This document shows positions 8,417 to 17,025 of a stretch of DNA of 64,000 nucleotides, in pieces. The notes below the pieces were generated by a model. That model ran no database searches, was not told the DNA's origin, and worked only from the letters and a program-made list of their open reading frames with translations. Position numbers and translations under genes: made by a program. The first letter of the stretch is position 1. Every line of letters begins with the position of its first letter. Source of the stretch: JBBEAM01 sp942491105 (GTDB lineage: Bacteria; Pseudomonadota; Alphaproteobacteria; Kiloniellales; DSM-21159); NCBI GenBank assembly GCA_942491105.1, contig CALNZX010000005.1, positions 220,487-284,486 of the forward strand, written 5' to 3'.

Positions 8417-11400
8417 ATGAAGATCTCCGAGATCTGCATCCGCCGTCCGGTTTTCGCCACGGTGCTGAGCCTGACCGTCGTGCTGGTCGGGCTGGTCAGC
8501 TACCAGCGGCTGACGGTGCGCGAATACCCGAATATCGATCCGCCGGTGGTCAGCGTGGAGACGACCTATACCGGGGCCAGCGCCGAGATCATCGAGAGCC
8601 AGGTCACCCAGGTCCTCGAGGATTCCCTGGCCGGCATCGAGGGCGTCGATTTCATGACCTCGATCAGCCGCCAGGAACGCAGCCAGATCAGCATTACCTT
8701 CGAGCTGACCCGCGATCCCGGTGAATCCGCGGCCGATGTGCGCGACCGGGTCAGCCGGGTCCGCGGGCAGCTGCCCGACGAGGTCGAGGAGCCGGTGATC
8801 CAGAAGGTCGAGGCCGACGCCCAGCCGATCATCTATCTGGCCTTCTCCAGCGACCGCCACTCGCCGATGCAGATCAGCGACTACGCCGACCGCTACGTGA
8901 AGGATCAGCTGCAGACCCTATCCGGTGTCGCCCAGGTGCGTATTTTCGGCGAACGGCGCTATTCCATGCGGCTGTGGCTCGATCCCGACCGCCTTGCCGC
9001 CTACGAAATGACGCCGCAGGACGTCGAAGCCGCGCTGCGCGCGCAGAATGTCGAGATTCCAGCTGGGCTGGTGGAAAGCCGCGACCGCGAGTTCACCATC
9101 CTGTCGCAGACTGACCTGCGCACCCCGGAGCAGTTCAACGAGCTGATTCTGCGCCAGAACGGCAACTATCTGGTGCGGCTCGCCGATGTCGGACGGGCCG
9201 AAGTCGGACCGCGCGAGGAACGCCTCGTGGTCCGCTTCAATTCCAAGTCCGCCATCGCCCTGGGGGTGGTCAAGCAGGCGACGGCCAATCCCCTGGACGT
9301 TTCCACGGCGGTGCGCGAGCGCTTGCCGCAGATCCTGGCGAGCTTGCCCGAGGGCATGACCGTCGAGGTTGCGCACGACAAATCGGTGTTCATTCAGGAG
9401 TCCATCGACAACGTCTACCGGACCATCGGCGAGGCCATCCTGCTGGTCGTCGCCATCATCTTCATCTTCCTGCGCTCGGTCCGCGCCACCTTGATCCCCC
9501 TGATCACCATCCCGGTGTCGCTAATCGGTGCCTTCGCGCTGATGGACCTCTTCGGCTTTTCGATCAACACCCTGACTCTGCTGGCCATGGTGCTTGCCAT
9601 CGGATTGGTGGTCGACGACGCCATCGTCATGCTGGAAAACATCTACCGCCACGTCGAGGCGGGGATGGAGCCGCGCCAGGCCGCCTTCCAGGGCGCCAAC
9701 GAGATCGGCTTCGCCGTGCTCGCCATGACCCTGACCCTGGCCGCGGTCTATGTGCCGATCGGCTTCATGGAGGGCACCACGGGGCGCCTCTTCACGGAGT
9801 TCGCCCTGGCCTTGGCCGGCGCGGTCGTGGTGTCCGGCTTTGTTGCGCTGACCGCTTCGCCGATGATGTGTTCGCGGCTGCTCAAGGGCGGCGTGCAGCA
9901 CGGCCCGATCTACCGCGCCGTCGAGCGGGTGCTGCTGGGCATCACCGGCGGTTACCGCCGGGTTTTGGTCGGGGCGCTGAAGGTACGGCCGCTGGTCATT
10001 CTGCTCGGCCTGGCGGTCGCGGCCTCCAGCTATTTCTTCTATAGCAATCTCGACAGCGAGCTGGCGCCCTATGAGGATCAGGGCACCGTGGTGGCCTTCT
10101 TCATGGCGCCCGAGGGCGCGACCATCGACTACACCGACCGCTGGGCCTCGGAACTGGAGACGATTTTCGACGAGAACGAAAACATCGTGCGCTACTTCGT
10201 GGTCTCGGGCTTTCCCGTGGTTTCCCAGGGTATCGGCTTCCTGAAGCTGCGGCCCTGGGGCGAGCGGGAGGTTTCGCAGCAGCAGGTGGCCGGGCAGCTG
10301 CAGCCCAAGATGTTCGGCGTCCCGGGGGTGATGGCCTTTCCGATCAACCCGCCGCCGCTGGGCCAGAGTGCCCGCGACAAGCCGATCAATTTCGTGATCC
10401 AGACCTCGCGGCCCTATCGCGAGCTGCAGGACATGGTGGATAGCCTGATGGCCAAGGCCAGGGAGAATCCCGGTCTGCAGAATCTGGATAGCGACCTGCG
10501 TCTCAACAAGCCGCAGCTCAACATCGACGTCGACCGCGACAAGGCGGCCGATGTCGGGGTGTCCATGGAAGTCCTGGGCCGCACCCTGGAGACCATGATG
10601 GGCGGCCGCCAGGTCACCCGCTTCAAGCAGGATGGCGAGCAGTACGACGTCGTGGTGCAGCTCGACGAGGTCGACCGTGCGACGCCGGACGATCTGCGCC
10701 GGGTCTATGTGCGCGGCGCCGGCGGCGAGATGATTCAGCTCTCCAATCTGGTGCAGGTGCGCGAGGCCGTCGCGCCGCGCGAGCTGAACCATTTCAACCA
10801 GCTACGCTCGGCGACCATCACCGCGACCCTGGCGGAGGGCTATTCCCTGGGCGAGGGCCTGACCTACCTGAACGAGATTGCCGCCGAGATCCTGCCGGGC
10901 ACGACGCAGGTCGAGTATTCCGGCCAGTCCCGCGAGTTTCAGGAATCCAGCGGCAGTATCTACTTTACCTTCCTGCTGGCCCTGGCCTTCATCTACCTGG
11001 TGCTCGCGGCCCAGTTTGAATCCTTCCTCTCGCCCTTCATCATCATGCTGACGGTGCCGCTGTCGATCACCGGCGGCTTGCTGGCGCTCTGGCTCGACGG
11101 TTCGACCTTGAACATCTACAGCCAGGTCGGTTTGGTCACACTGATCGGCTTGATCACCAAACACGGCATCTTGATCGTCGAGTTCGCCAATCAAAGCCGC
11201 GAAGACGGCAAGAAGGTGCATGACGCCGTGGTCGAGGCGGCGGTGCTGCGCTTGCGCCCGATCCTGATGACCACCGGCGCCATGGTGCTCGGCGCCGTGC
11301 CGCTGGCGATCGCCGCCGGCGCGGGCGCCGAAAGCCGCCAGGATATCGGCCTGGTGATCGTCGGCGGCCTGCTGGTCGGGACCTTCTTCACCCTGCTGGT

Positions 11401-11491
11401 GATCCCGGTGGTCTATTCCTATTTGATGCGTGACCGCAAGGAAGCGGCGCCTGTCCCGGAATCCAAGGCAAAGCCTCAACCGGCGGAGTAG
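8417..11491 (+). CDS. RND multidrug efflux pump, inner-membrane subunit
   Basis: Proton-driven efflux transporter of 1024 residues, the usual AcrB/HAE-1 length. The start ISEICIRRPVFATVLSLTVV is typical. The TM4 proton-relay pair appears in GLVVDDAIVMLENIYRH, and the TM10 lysine in GLITKHGILIVEFANQS. Two large periplasmic loops separate two sets of six helices. It is co-transcribed with the adaptor in front and ends at a strong bidirectional hairpin. There is no local TetR/MarR regulator, so induction control is not visible. Whether the substrates are drugs, bile-like acids or other amphiphiles cannot be read from the sequence. Confidence 0.93.
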   Translation: MKISEICIRRPVFATVLSLTVVLVGLVSYQRLTVREYPNIDPPVVSVETTYTGASAEIIESQVTQVLEDSLAGIEGVDFMTSISRQERSQISITFELTRDPGESAADVRDRVSRVRGQLPDEVEEPVIQKVEADAQPIIYLAFSSDRHSPMQISDYADRYVKDQLQTLSGVAQVRIFGERRYSMRLWLDPDRLAAYEMTPQDVEAALRAQNVEIPAGLVESRDREFTILSQTDLRTPEQFNELILRQNGNYLVRLADVGRAEVGPREERLVVRFNSKSAIALGVVKQATANPLDVSTAVRERLPQILASLPEGMTVEVAHDKSVFIQESIDNVYRTIGEAILLVVAIIFIFLRSVRATLIPLITIPVSLIGAFALMDLFGFSINTLTLLAMVLAIGLVVDDAIVMLENIYRHVEAGMEPRQAAFQGANEIGFAVLAMTLTLAAVYVPIGFMEGTTGRLFTEFALALAGAVVVSGFVALTASPMMCSRLLKGGVQHGPIYRAVERVLLGITGGYRRVLVGALKVRPLVILLGLAVAASSYFFYSNLDSELAPYEDQGTVVAFFMAPEGATIDYTDRWASELETIFDENENIVRYFVVSGFPVVSQGIGFLKLRPWGEREVSQQQVAGQLQPKMFGVPGVMAFPINPPPLGQSARDKPINFVIQTSRPYRELQDMVDSLMAKARENPGLQNLDSDLRLNKPQLNIDVDRDKAADVGVSMEVLGRTLETMMGGRQVTRFKQDGEQYDVVVQLDEVDRATPDDLRRVYVRGAGGEMIQLSNLVQVREAVAPRELNHFNQLRSATITATLAEGYSLGEGLTYLNEIAAEILPGTTQVEYSGQSREFQESSGSIYFTFLLALAFIYLVLAAQFESFLSPFIIMLTVPLSITGGLLALWLDGSTLNIYSQVGLVTLIGLITKHGILIVEFANQSREDGKKVHDAVVEAAVLRLRPILMTTGAMVLGAVPLAIAAGAGAESRQDIGLVIVGGLLVGTFFTLLVIPVVYSYLMRDRKEAAPVPESKAKPQPAE

Positions 11492-11513
11492 ACCTGGCGC
11501 GGCGGAAAGACAA

Positions 11514-11538
11514 AGGGCCGGCGCAAACCGCCGGCCCT
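11514..11538. terminator. Bidirectional hairpin terminator
   Basis: Ten-base-pair perfect stem AGGGCCGGCG / CGCCGGCCCT (11514-11523 and 11529-11538) with a 5-base loop, between the convergent RND pump and peroxiredoxin genes. The flanks have only short A/T stretches, so termination strength rests on the GC-rich stem. Confidence 0.75.
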
Positions 11539-11565
11539 AGGACTTTCCACCGCTTTCGCGGTGGC

Positions 11566-12201
11566 TTACTTGCCCGGCTGCGGAACGACGCGCAGATAGG
11601 GCTTCACGGTTTTCCAGCCGCCGGGGAACTTCGCCTTGGCGTCCTCGTCGCTGACCGCGGGGACGATGATCACGTCTTCGCCGTTTTTCCAGTTCACCGG
11701 TGTCGCGACCTGGTGGCTGGAGGTCAGCTGCAGGGAGTCGATGACCCGCAGGATCTCGTCGAAGTTACGCCCCGTACTGGCCGGGTAGGTCAGGTTCAGC
11801 TTCAGCTTGTTGTCCGGACCGACCACGAAGACCGAACGCACGGTCATGGTGTCGTTGGCGTTGGGGTGCACCATGTCGTAGAGATCGGCGACCTTGCGGT
11901 TGTGATCGGCGATCAGAGGATAGTTCAGGGCATGGCCCTGGGTTTCCTCGATATCCTTGGCCCATTCGTGATGGGAATCGGTCGGATCGACGCTAAGCCC
12001 CACGATCTTGACGTTGCGCTTGTCGAACTCGGGCTTCAAACCGGCCATGTAGCCGAGCTCGGTGGTGCAGACCGGGGTGAAATCCTTGGGATGGGAAAAG
12101 AGAATGGCCCAGCTGTCGCCCTTCCATTCGTAGAAGTCGATCGGGCCGTCCGTCGTCTCGGCTTGGAAATTGGGAACGGTATCGCCTAGGCGTAGTGTCA
12201 T
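11566..12201 (-). CDS. 1-Cys peroxiredoxin (Prx6 type)
   Basis: Thiol peroxidase that reduces H2O2 and organic hydroperoxides in the cytoplasm. The 211-residue protein has the peroxidatic motif DFTPVCTTELG with Cys45, and this is the only cysteine in the protein, which defines the 1-Cys Prx6 class. The long C-terminal extension (VATPVNWKNGEDVIIVPAVS onward) is also Prx6-specific. The ATG at 12201 is preceded by a perfect AGGAGG, which decides the start over in-frame upstream ATGs. The gene is monocistronic and divergent from the cyclase. The electron donor of this class (glutathione, glutaredoxin or other) is not evident locally. Confidence 0.93.
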   Translation of the reverse strand: MTLRLGDTVPNFQAETTDGPIDFYEWKGDSWAILFSHPKDFTPVCTTELGYMAGLKPEFDKRNVKIVGLSVDPTDSHHEWAKDIEETQGHALNYPLIADHNRKVADLYDMVHPNANDTMTVRSVFVVGPDNKLKLNLTYPASTGRNFDEILRVIDSLQLTSSHQVATPVNWKNGEDVIIVPAVSDEDAKAKFPGGWKTVKPYLRVVPQPGK

Positions 12202-12506
12202 GCTTTCCTCCTGTGGCCAGTTAAGCCAGGGGCCTTGCAAGGTGTGGTGGATGGGCAAGGCGTGATGGCTGGCGAATTCTTTGCGGTCTTGCTGTCTTTT
12301 CCGGGGCGGGCGGTGCATTGCTTGCCGCGACCCTATAGATAGGATGGGTAGCGGTGGCGCGCTTCGCAAGCTTGCACTGGGCCAAGCTGCGATGCCGTTC
12401 TGGCGAAACTGGGCGAATTTGGGCGACGCCGACCTGGCGCCGCCGCTTGGCGCCCGGGCGGGGCGCGCGTATCATCGCGCCACAGGGCCGGGGAGAGCGC
12501 GGCGGT
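12202..12506. other. Divergent intergenic region
   Basis: About 305 bases between the peroxiredoxin (-) and the cyclase (+). It carries the AGGAGG of the peroxiredoxin next to 12201 and a GGGGAGAG ahead of the cyclase start. I see no recognisable operator, RNA fold or small gene in the remainder. Confidence 0.5.
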
Positions 12507-14174
12507 ATGACTCGTAAATTGCGGCTGGCCAGCGGCCTGCTGCTTTTCCTCTATGTTGCGACGCATCTTTTAAACCATGCGTTGGGGTTGATCTCCCTGC
12601 GCGCCATGGATCTCGGCGCGCAGATCCTGCTCGCCCCTTGGCAGACCCCGCCGGGCCTGGTGCTACTCTATGGCGGCTTCACGCTCCATTTGGCGCTGGC
12701 CCTCAGCGCGGTCTATCGCAGGCGCAATCTGATCCGCATTCCCCGCGCCGAGCTCGCGCAGCTCTTGCTGGGTCTCTCGATCCCGCCGCTGCTGATCCTG
12801 CACGTCCTCGGCACCCGGGGCGCGGACTCCCTGGCCGGCGTCGAGACCAGCTATGTCTATGTGCTGATCGTCTACTTTCTCTACGATCCGCTGTCGGGCT
12901 GGCAGCAGGTCGCGGCCTTGCTGGTCGCCTGGGCCCATGGCTGTTTCGGGCTGTACTTCTGGCTGCGCTTCAAGCCCTGGTTCGCGCGCTGGCGCAGCGG
13001 GCTGCTGGCGCTGGCGACGGTGTTCCCGGTGGTTGCCCTGGCCGGCGTCCTGGCCGGCGGGCGCGCAGTTCAGCGCCTGGCCGCCGACCCGGCCTGGCTG
13101 GAGCGGACGCGCGAGAGCATCCATTTCGCCAGCGGCGACGACCTGCGCTTGCTGATCGACCTGCAGAACGGGTTCCTCGCGCTGTTCGGCGCGCTGCTGC
13201 TGGGTGTGCTCGCGGCGCGCGCGCTGCGCCGCCTGATCGAAACCCGGCGCGGTCTGGTCGAGATCGCGTACGCGGATGGCAAGCGCGTGCGGGTCACGCC
13301 AGGGACCTCGATCCTCGAGGCCAGCCGCGCGGCCGCTATTCCCCATGCCTCTCTCTGCGGCGGTCGGGGCCGCTGCTCGACCTGCCGGGTCGAGATTTCC
13401 AGGGGGCTGGCGGAGCTGCCGCCGCCCAGCGAAGAGGAACGCAAGGTGCTGGAGCGGCTCGGCCTGGGCGCGCGGGTGCGCCTGGCCTGTCAAACCCGGC
13501 CTAGCCAGCCGGTGACGGTGACGCCGCTGCTGCCGGCCAGCGCGACCGCGCGCGATGCCAGCCGCGCCACCGGGGTTCTCCAGGGCAGCGAGCGCGAAGT
13601 GGTGATCCTCTTCGCCGATCTGCGCGGTTTTACCAGTCTGGCCGAGAAGAAGCTGCCCTATGACGTGGTGTTTCTGCTCAACCGCTATTTCCGGGCGACC
13701 GGTCAGGCCATCGAAAGCGCTGGCGGCCACGTCGACAAGTTCATCGGTGACGGGGTGATGGCGCTGTTCGGTATCGAGCAGCCGCTGGACGCCGCCTGCC
13801 GCAGTGCCCTGGAAGCGGCCCGGCGGATGTCGGAAGCGATCGAGGAGATCAACCGCACCCTTGCCAGCGATCTGCCGCAGCCCCTGCGGATCGGCATCGG
13901 CCTGCACCTGGGATCGGTGATCGTCGGCGAGATGGGCTATGGCGCGGCGGTCGGGGTGACGGCGATCGGCGATGCCGTGAACACCGCCAGCCGGCTGGAA
14001 AGCCTGACCAAGGAATTCGCCGTCCAGCTCGTGGTCTCGGAGGCCGTGCTGCGGCACAGCGATTTTGGCGATAGCCTCGGGGTGGCGCACGAGGTCGAGA
14101 TACGTGGCCGCGTCGAACCGCTGAAGGTGCGTGCCCTGCTGGACGCCCGGCTGCTCGGCGGAGCCGGCTCCTAG
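12507..14174 (+). CDS. Membrane heme-type / 2Fe-2S ferredoxin / adenylate cyclase fusion
   Basis: Signal-transduction enzyme of 555 residues making cAMP. Residues 1-240 form about six membrane helices with paired histidines (ATHLLNHALGL, then FTLHLALAL, LLILHVLGT, VAWAHGCFG), reminiscent of succinate dehydrogenase-type heme b anchors. A ferredoxin-like 2Fe-2S domain follows, with cysteines at 284, 290, 293 and 328 (CGGRGRCSTC then RLACQTR). The C-terminal class III cyclase has metal-binding Asp371 (FADLRGFT) and Asp415 (DKFIGDGVM), with Lys411 at the position that favours ATP over GTP, and GDAVNTASRLE near the end. The chain suggests electron flow from membrane to cluster to catalysis. Stop shares CTAG with the TPR gene. 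Heme binding is inference. Confidence 0.85.
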   Translation: MTRKLRLASGLLLFLYVATHLLNHALGLISLRAMDLGAQILLAPWQTPPGLVLLYGGFTLHLALALSAVYRRRNLIRIPRAELAQLLLGLSIPPLLILHVLGTRGADSLAGVETSYVYVLIVYFLYDPLSGWQQVAALLVAWAHGCFGLYFWLRFKPWFARWRSGLLALATVFPVVALAGVLAGGRAVQRLAADPAWLERTRESIHFASGDDLRLLIDLQNGFLALFGALLLGVLAARALRRLIETRRGLVEIAYADGKRVRVTPGTSILEASRAAAIPHASLCGGRGRCSTCRVEISRGLAELPPPSEEERKVLERLGLGARVRLACQTRPSQPVTVTPLLPASATARDASRATGVLQGSEREVVILFADLRGFTSLAEKKLPYDVVFLLNRYFRATGQAIESAGGHVDKFIGDGVMALFGIEQPLDAACRSALEAARRMSEAIEEINRTLASDLPQPLRIGIGLHLGSVIVGEMGYGAAVGVTAIGDAVNTASRLESLTKEFAVQLVVSEAVLRHSDFGDSLGVAHEVEIRGRVEPLKVRALLDARLLGGAGS

Positions 14175-14662
14175 CCCGAGCTGCCCTTCGCGGCCTTATA
14201 GGCGGCAATCGCCTCCTTCAGCTCGTCATACTCCTCGCAGCCGAGCAGGCAGGCGTCGTCGAGCACTTCCAGGCGTTCCTCGGCCAGATCCAGGCGGTCG
14301 GTTTCCAGATAGAGCTCGCCGAGATACTCATTGGCGCCCTTGTGCTCCGGGTCGAGTTCCAGCGCCCGCAGGTAGTAGTCCTCGGCTTCGCTGTAGTTGC
14401 CGAGCTTGCGGTGGGCATAACCCAGGTTGTTCAGCACGTCGGCGCTGCGTGGCGCTTCTTCCAGGGCCACGTTCAGTTCCTCGATGGCGGCCGCGTAGTC
14501 GCCCTTATCGATCAGTTCCTGGCCGGTTGCATAGGAGCTGTCCGACTCCGAGGAGGAGGAATTCGAGCTCATGGCCAAAGCCTCGCCGGCGGGACCGACG
14601 GCAAGCGCGGTACAGAGCAAGGCCGCGGCCGCAAGGCAGGCGGGAAGCGGAGCAAGTCGCAT
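14171..14662 (-). CDS. Exported TPR-repeat protein
   Basis: Protein of 163 residues with a signal peptide (MRLAPLPACLAAAALLCTAL, cleavage near GEALA), a serine-rich spacer (~residues 31-44), then two to three tetratricopeptide repeats (ADVLNNLGYAHRKLGNYSEA, then YYLRALELDPEHKGANEYLG). TPRs mediate protein contacts, so a periplasmic scaffold role is likely. Two cysteines near the end (DDACLLGCEEYDE) may form a disulfide. Its stop lies inside the same CTAG as that of the convergent cyclase gene. No partner can be named. Confidence 0.78.
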   Translation of the reverse strand: MRLAPLPACLAAAALLCTALAVGPAGEALAMSSNSSSSESDSSYATGQELIDKGDYAAAIEELNVALEEAPRSADVLNNLGYAHRKLGNYSEAEDYYLRALELDPEHKGANEYLGELYLETDRLDLAEERLEVLDDACLLGCEEYDELKEAIAAYKAAKGSSG

Positions 14663-14795
14663 GGTTTCTCTCCCGTGGCAGGTGCTATTCGACTCAACAT
14701 GGGGGCTGTCGAGGGGGCTGAACAGCCCCTTGAGGTTTTCGCGGGTCATTGCGGAGTGATCTTACCGTGGCGCCAAACTCTGATAGCCTGCGTCG

Positions 14796-15560
14796 ATGGA
14801 CATAGATTTTGGCAAAACCGTCAACGACTACGCCAAGCATCGCGTGGGCTTTCCCGACAGCCTATTCGAGCGTCTGGCGAAGCTGGGCATCGGGCTGTCC
14901 GGCCAGCGGGTGCTCGATCTCGGTACCGGCACCGGCAGTCTGGCGCTGGGCCTCGCGCGCCGTGGAGCCAATGTCACCGGCGTCGACGTCGCGCCGGAGA
15001 TGCTGGAGACGGCCCGCAGCAAGGCCGAATCCGAGGGCCTCGATGTCCACTTCCGGGTCGCCAGCGCGGAGGATACCGGGCTGCCGGCCAAGGTTTTCGA
15101 CGCGATAACCGCCGGGCAATGCTGGCACTGGTTCGACCGGCCCCGGGCCGCCGCCGAGGTGTTGCGTCTTTTGCCGTCGGGGGGATACATCGCGCTTTGT
15201 CATTTCGATTGGCTGCCGCTGCCCGAGAACGTGGTGGCGGCGACCGAACAACTGATCCAGATGCATAACCCATTTTGGGCCCAGTCCGGCGGCATGGGGC
15301 TCTATCCCGAATGGCTGAGCGACCTGTCGGCGGCGGGGTTCGTGCAACTGGAATCCTTCAGTTACGATTCGCTGGTGAGTTACAGCCACGCTGACTGGCG
15401 CGGGCGTATCCGGGCCTCGGCCGGCGTCGGCGGCAGTCTTGGCGCAAGCGATGTCGCGGCCTTCGACGCGGCCCTGGAGGCGCTGCTCAAGCGGCGCTAC
15501 CCCGGCGATCAGCTCAGCGTGCCCCACCGGGTCTTCGCCGCCCTGGGCCGCGCGCCCTAG
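14796..15560 (+). CDS. Class I SAM-dependent methyltransferase
   Basis: Small-molecule type methyltransferase of 254 residues. Motif I is VLDLGTGTGSLALGLARRG (residues ~34-52), the acidic motif II is ANVTGVDVAPEMLETARS, and motif post-II is FRVASAEDTGLP. GQCWHWFDRPRAAAEVLRLL is the usual downstream element of the UbiE/Methyltransf_11 group, with the catalytic-side tryptophan. The substrate is not predictable. The stop overlaps that of recX in one CTAG. Confidence 0.85.
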   Translation: MDIDFGKTVNDYAKHRVGFPDSLFERLAKLGIGLSGQRVLDLGTGTGSLALGLARRGANVTGVDVAPEMLETARSKAESEGLDVHFRVASAEDTGLPAKVFDAITAGQCWHWFDRPRAAAEVLRLLPSGGYIALCHFDWLPLPENVVAATEQLIQMHNPFWAQSGGMGLYPEWLSDLSAAGFVQLESFSYDSLVSYSHADWRGRIRASAGVGGSLGASDVAAFDAALEALLKRRYPGDQLSVPHRVFAALGRAP

Positions 15561-16141
15561 GCCAGCTCGCCGCTTTCCAGCAGTTCGATGCTTTCTGCGT
15601 CGACGACCTGCAGGGCCGTGCCATAGGAAAAGCCGCGCCGGGCCAGCGCCGCCAGATCCCGCTCCCGATTGTCGCCGCGCAGCTCCTCCAGGCGATAGGG
15701 GCCAATTCTGCGCCGCCGCGCATAGGCGATGGCGGCATCCAGGTCGAGGGTTCCGCGTTCTTCCTCGAGCGCGGCCAGCGCCGCCTCGATGTCCGCGTCG
15801 CCGATCCCCTTGGCGCGCAGACGGGTGCGAATGCCGCGCAGGGACAGCCCCTGGCGCAGCAGGGTTTGGCAGCGCGCCCGCGCGTAGACCGCGTCGTCGA
15901 GCAGGCCGGCGTCCTGGAAACGCGCCAGCAAGGCGGCGATGGCTTCGCGTCCGGCCTGCGGATCGGTGCCATGGGCCTGGGCCGAGCGCAGAACCTTGCG
16001 TTCGAGATTGCGCCGCAGATTCTCGACCGAGGTGGCGTAGCGCTCGAGATAGAACAGCGCCGATTTCTCCAGATACTGGGGTGTCGCCTTTCTCGGCGGC
16101 CGGCGCTTGGGCGGCCCGTGTTCTTTCTCGCGATTGCTCAT
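15557..16141 (-). CDS. recX: Regulatory protein RecX
   Basis: Modulator that binds RecA filaments and restrains their growth during recombination and the SOS response. The 194-residue protein has a basic N-terminus (HGPPKRRPPRKATPQYLEK), then tandem three-helix repeats: YLERYATSVENLRRNLERKV, then LLRQGLSLRGIRTRLRAKGI and a last repeat with YRLEELRGDNRERDLAALAR. Length is slightly above the E. coli protein, as usual for alphaproteobacteria. recA is not in the window. Convergent with the methyltransferase. Confidence 0.85.
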   Translation of the reverse strand: MSNREKEHGPPKRRPPRKATPQYLEKSALFYLERYATSVENLRRNLERKVLRSAQAHGTDPQAGREAIAALLARFQDAGLLDDAVYARARCQTLLRQGLSLRGIRTRLRAKGIGDADIEAALAALEEERGTLDLDAAIAYARRRRIGPYRLEELRGDNRERDLAALARRGFSYGTALQVVDAESIELLESGELA

Positions 16142-16209
16142 GGCCGGGAAAAGATGACATGACCCCGTGCCGCTTGCACCTACAGGCTTTGCGTTCTATT
16201 CCATCGCGC

Positions 16210-17019
16210 ATGATCGACATGGCGCAGATGACTCCGAGGCCGCGCAACATCGGCTTGGTCAATTGGCGGGGTCTCTGGACCCTCTACCTCAAGGAAGTGC
16301 GGCGTTTCCTGAACGTCTTCACCCAGACGGTTCTTGCGCCGATGATCACTTCGCTGCTGTTCCTGGCGATTTTCACCCTGGCGCTGGGCCGCGGCGATCT
16401 CAACTTCGGCAATGTGCCCTATCCGCTGTTCCTGGCGCCGGGTCTGATCATGATGACCATGATCCAGAATTCCTTCGCCAATACCTCCTCCTCGATCCTG
16501 ATTTCCAAGGTGCAGGGCAACATCGTCGACGTCTTGATGCCGCCGCTGTCCGCCAGCGAACTGACCATCGGATTTGCCGCCGGCGGGATCAGCCGCGGCG
16601 TGGTGGTCGGCCTGTCCGCCGGTCTGGGGATGTGGATCTTCGTGCCGCTGGAGTTCCATAACCCGCTGGCGATCCTCTATTTCGGAGTCATGGCTTCGAT
16701 GATGCTGGCGCTGTTCGGAATGATCGGCGGCATCTGGGCGGAGAAGTTCGATCACATCGCGGCGGTGACCAACTTCGTGATCGTGCCGTTCTCCTTTCTC
16801 TCCGGGACCTTCTATTCGATCTCCCGGCTGCCGGACGAATGGCTGTTCGTCGCCCATCTCAATCCCTTCTTCTACCTGATCGACGGCTTCCGTTACGGCT
16901 TCATCGGCCATCATGACAGTAGCCTGCTGGTCGGCGCGCTGACGGTGGCCGGCGTCAATCTGGCGCTCTGGCTGGTCGTGCACCGCATGATCTCCAGGGG
17001 CTATAACCTGAAGCCCTGA
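16210..17019 (+). CDS. ABC-2 type transporter permease (first of two)
   Basis: Integral membrane export permease of ~269 residues with six helices. It shows the ABC-2 hallmarks: N-terminal amphipathic LWTLYLKEVRRFLNVFTQTV, a loop with MIQNSFANTSSSILISKVQG, and the C-terminal LNPFFYLIDGFRYGFIG typical of NodJ/YadH-like permeases. Several in-frame starts exist (ATG 16159, 16210, 16219 and 16228); I use 16210. A second permease follows after 6 bases, and no ATPase gene is adjacent. The promoter must lie within the recX-proximal region. Substrate unknown. Confidence 0.8.
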   Translation: MIDMAQMTPRPRNIGLVNWRGLWTLYLKEVRRFLNVFTQTVLAPMITSLLFLAIFTLALGRGDLNFGNVPYPLFLAPGLIMMTMIQNSFANTSSSILISKVQGNIVDVLMPPLSASELTIGFAAGGISRGVVVGLSAGLGMWIFVPLEFHNPLAILYFGVMASMMLALFGMIGGIWAEKFDHIAAVTNFVIVPFSFLSGTFYSISRLPDEWLFVAHLNPFFYLIDGFRYGFIGHHDSSLLVGALTVAGVNLALWLVVHRMISRGYNLKP

Positions 17020-17025
17020 GCCGGC

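Noticed and set aside
9521..10792. 423-codon minus-strand frame inside the RND pump gene
   Set aside because: His/Gln/Gly-rich antisense translation with no recognisable domain.
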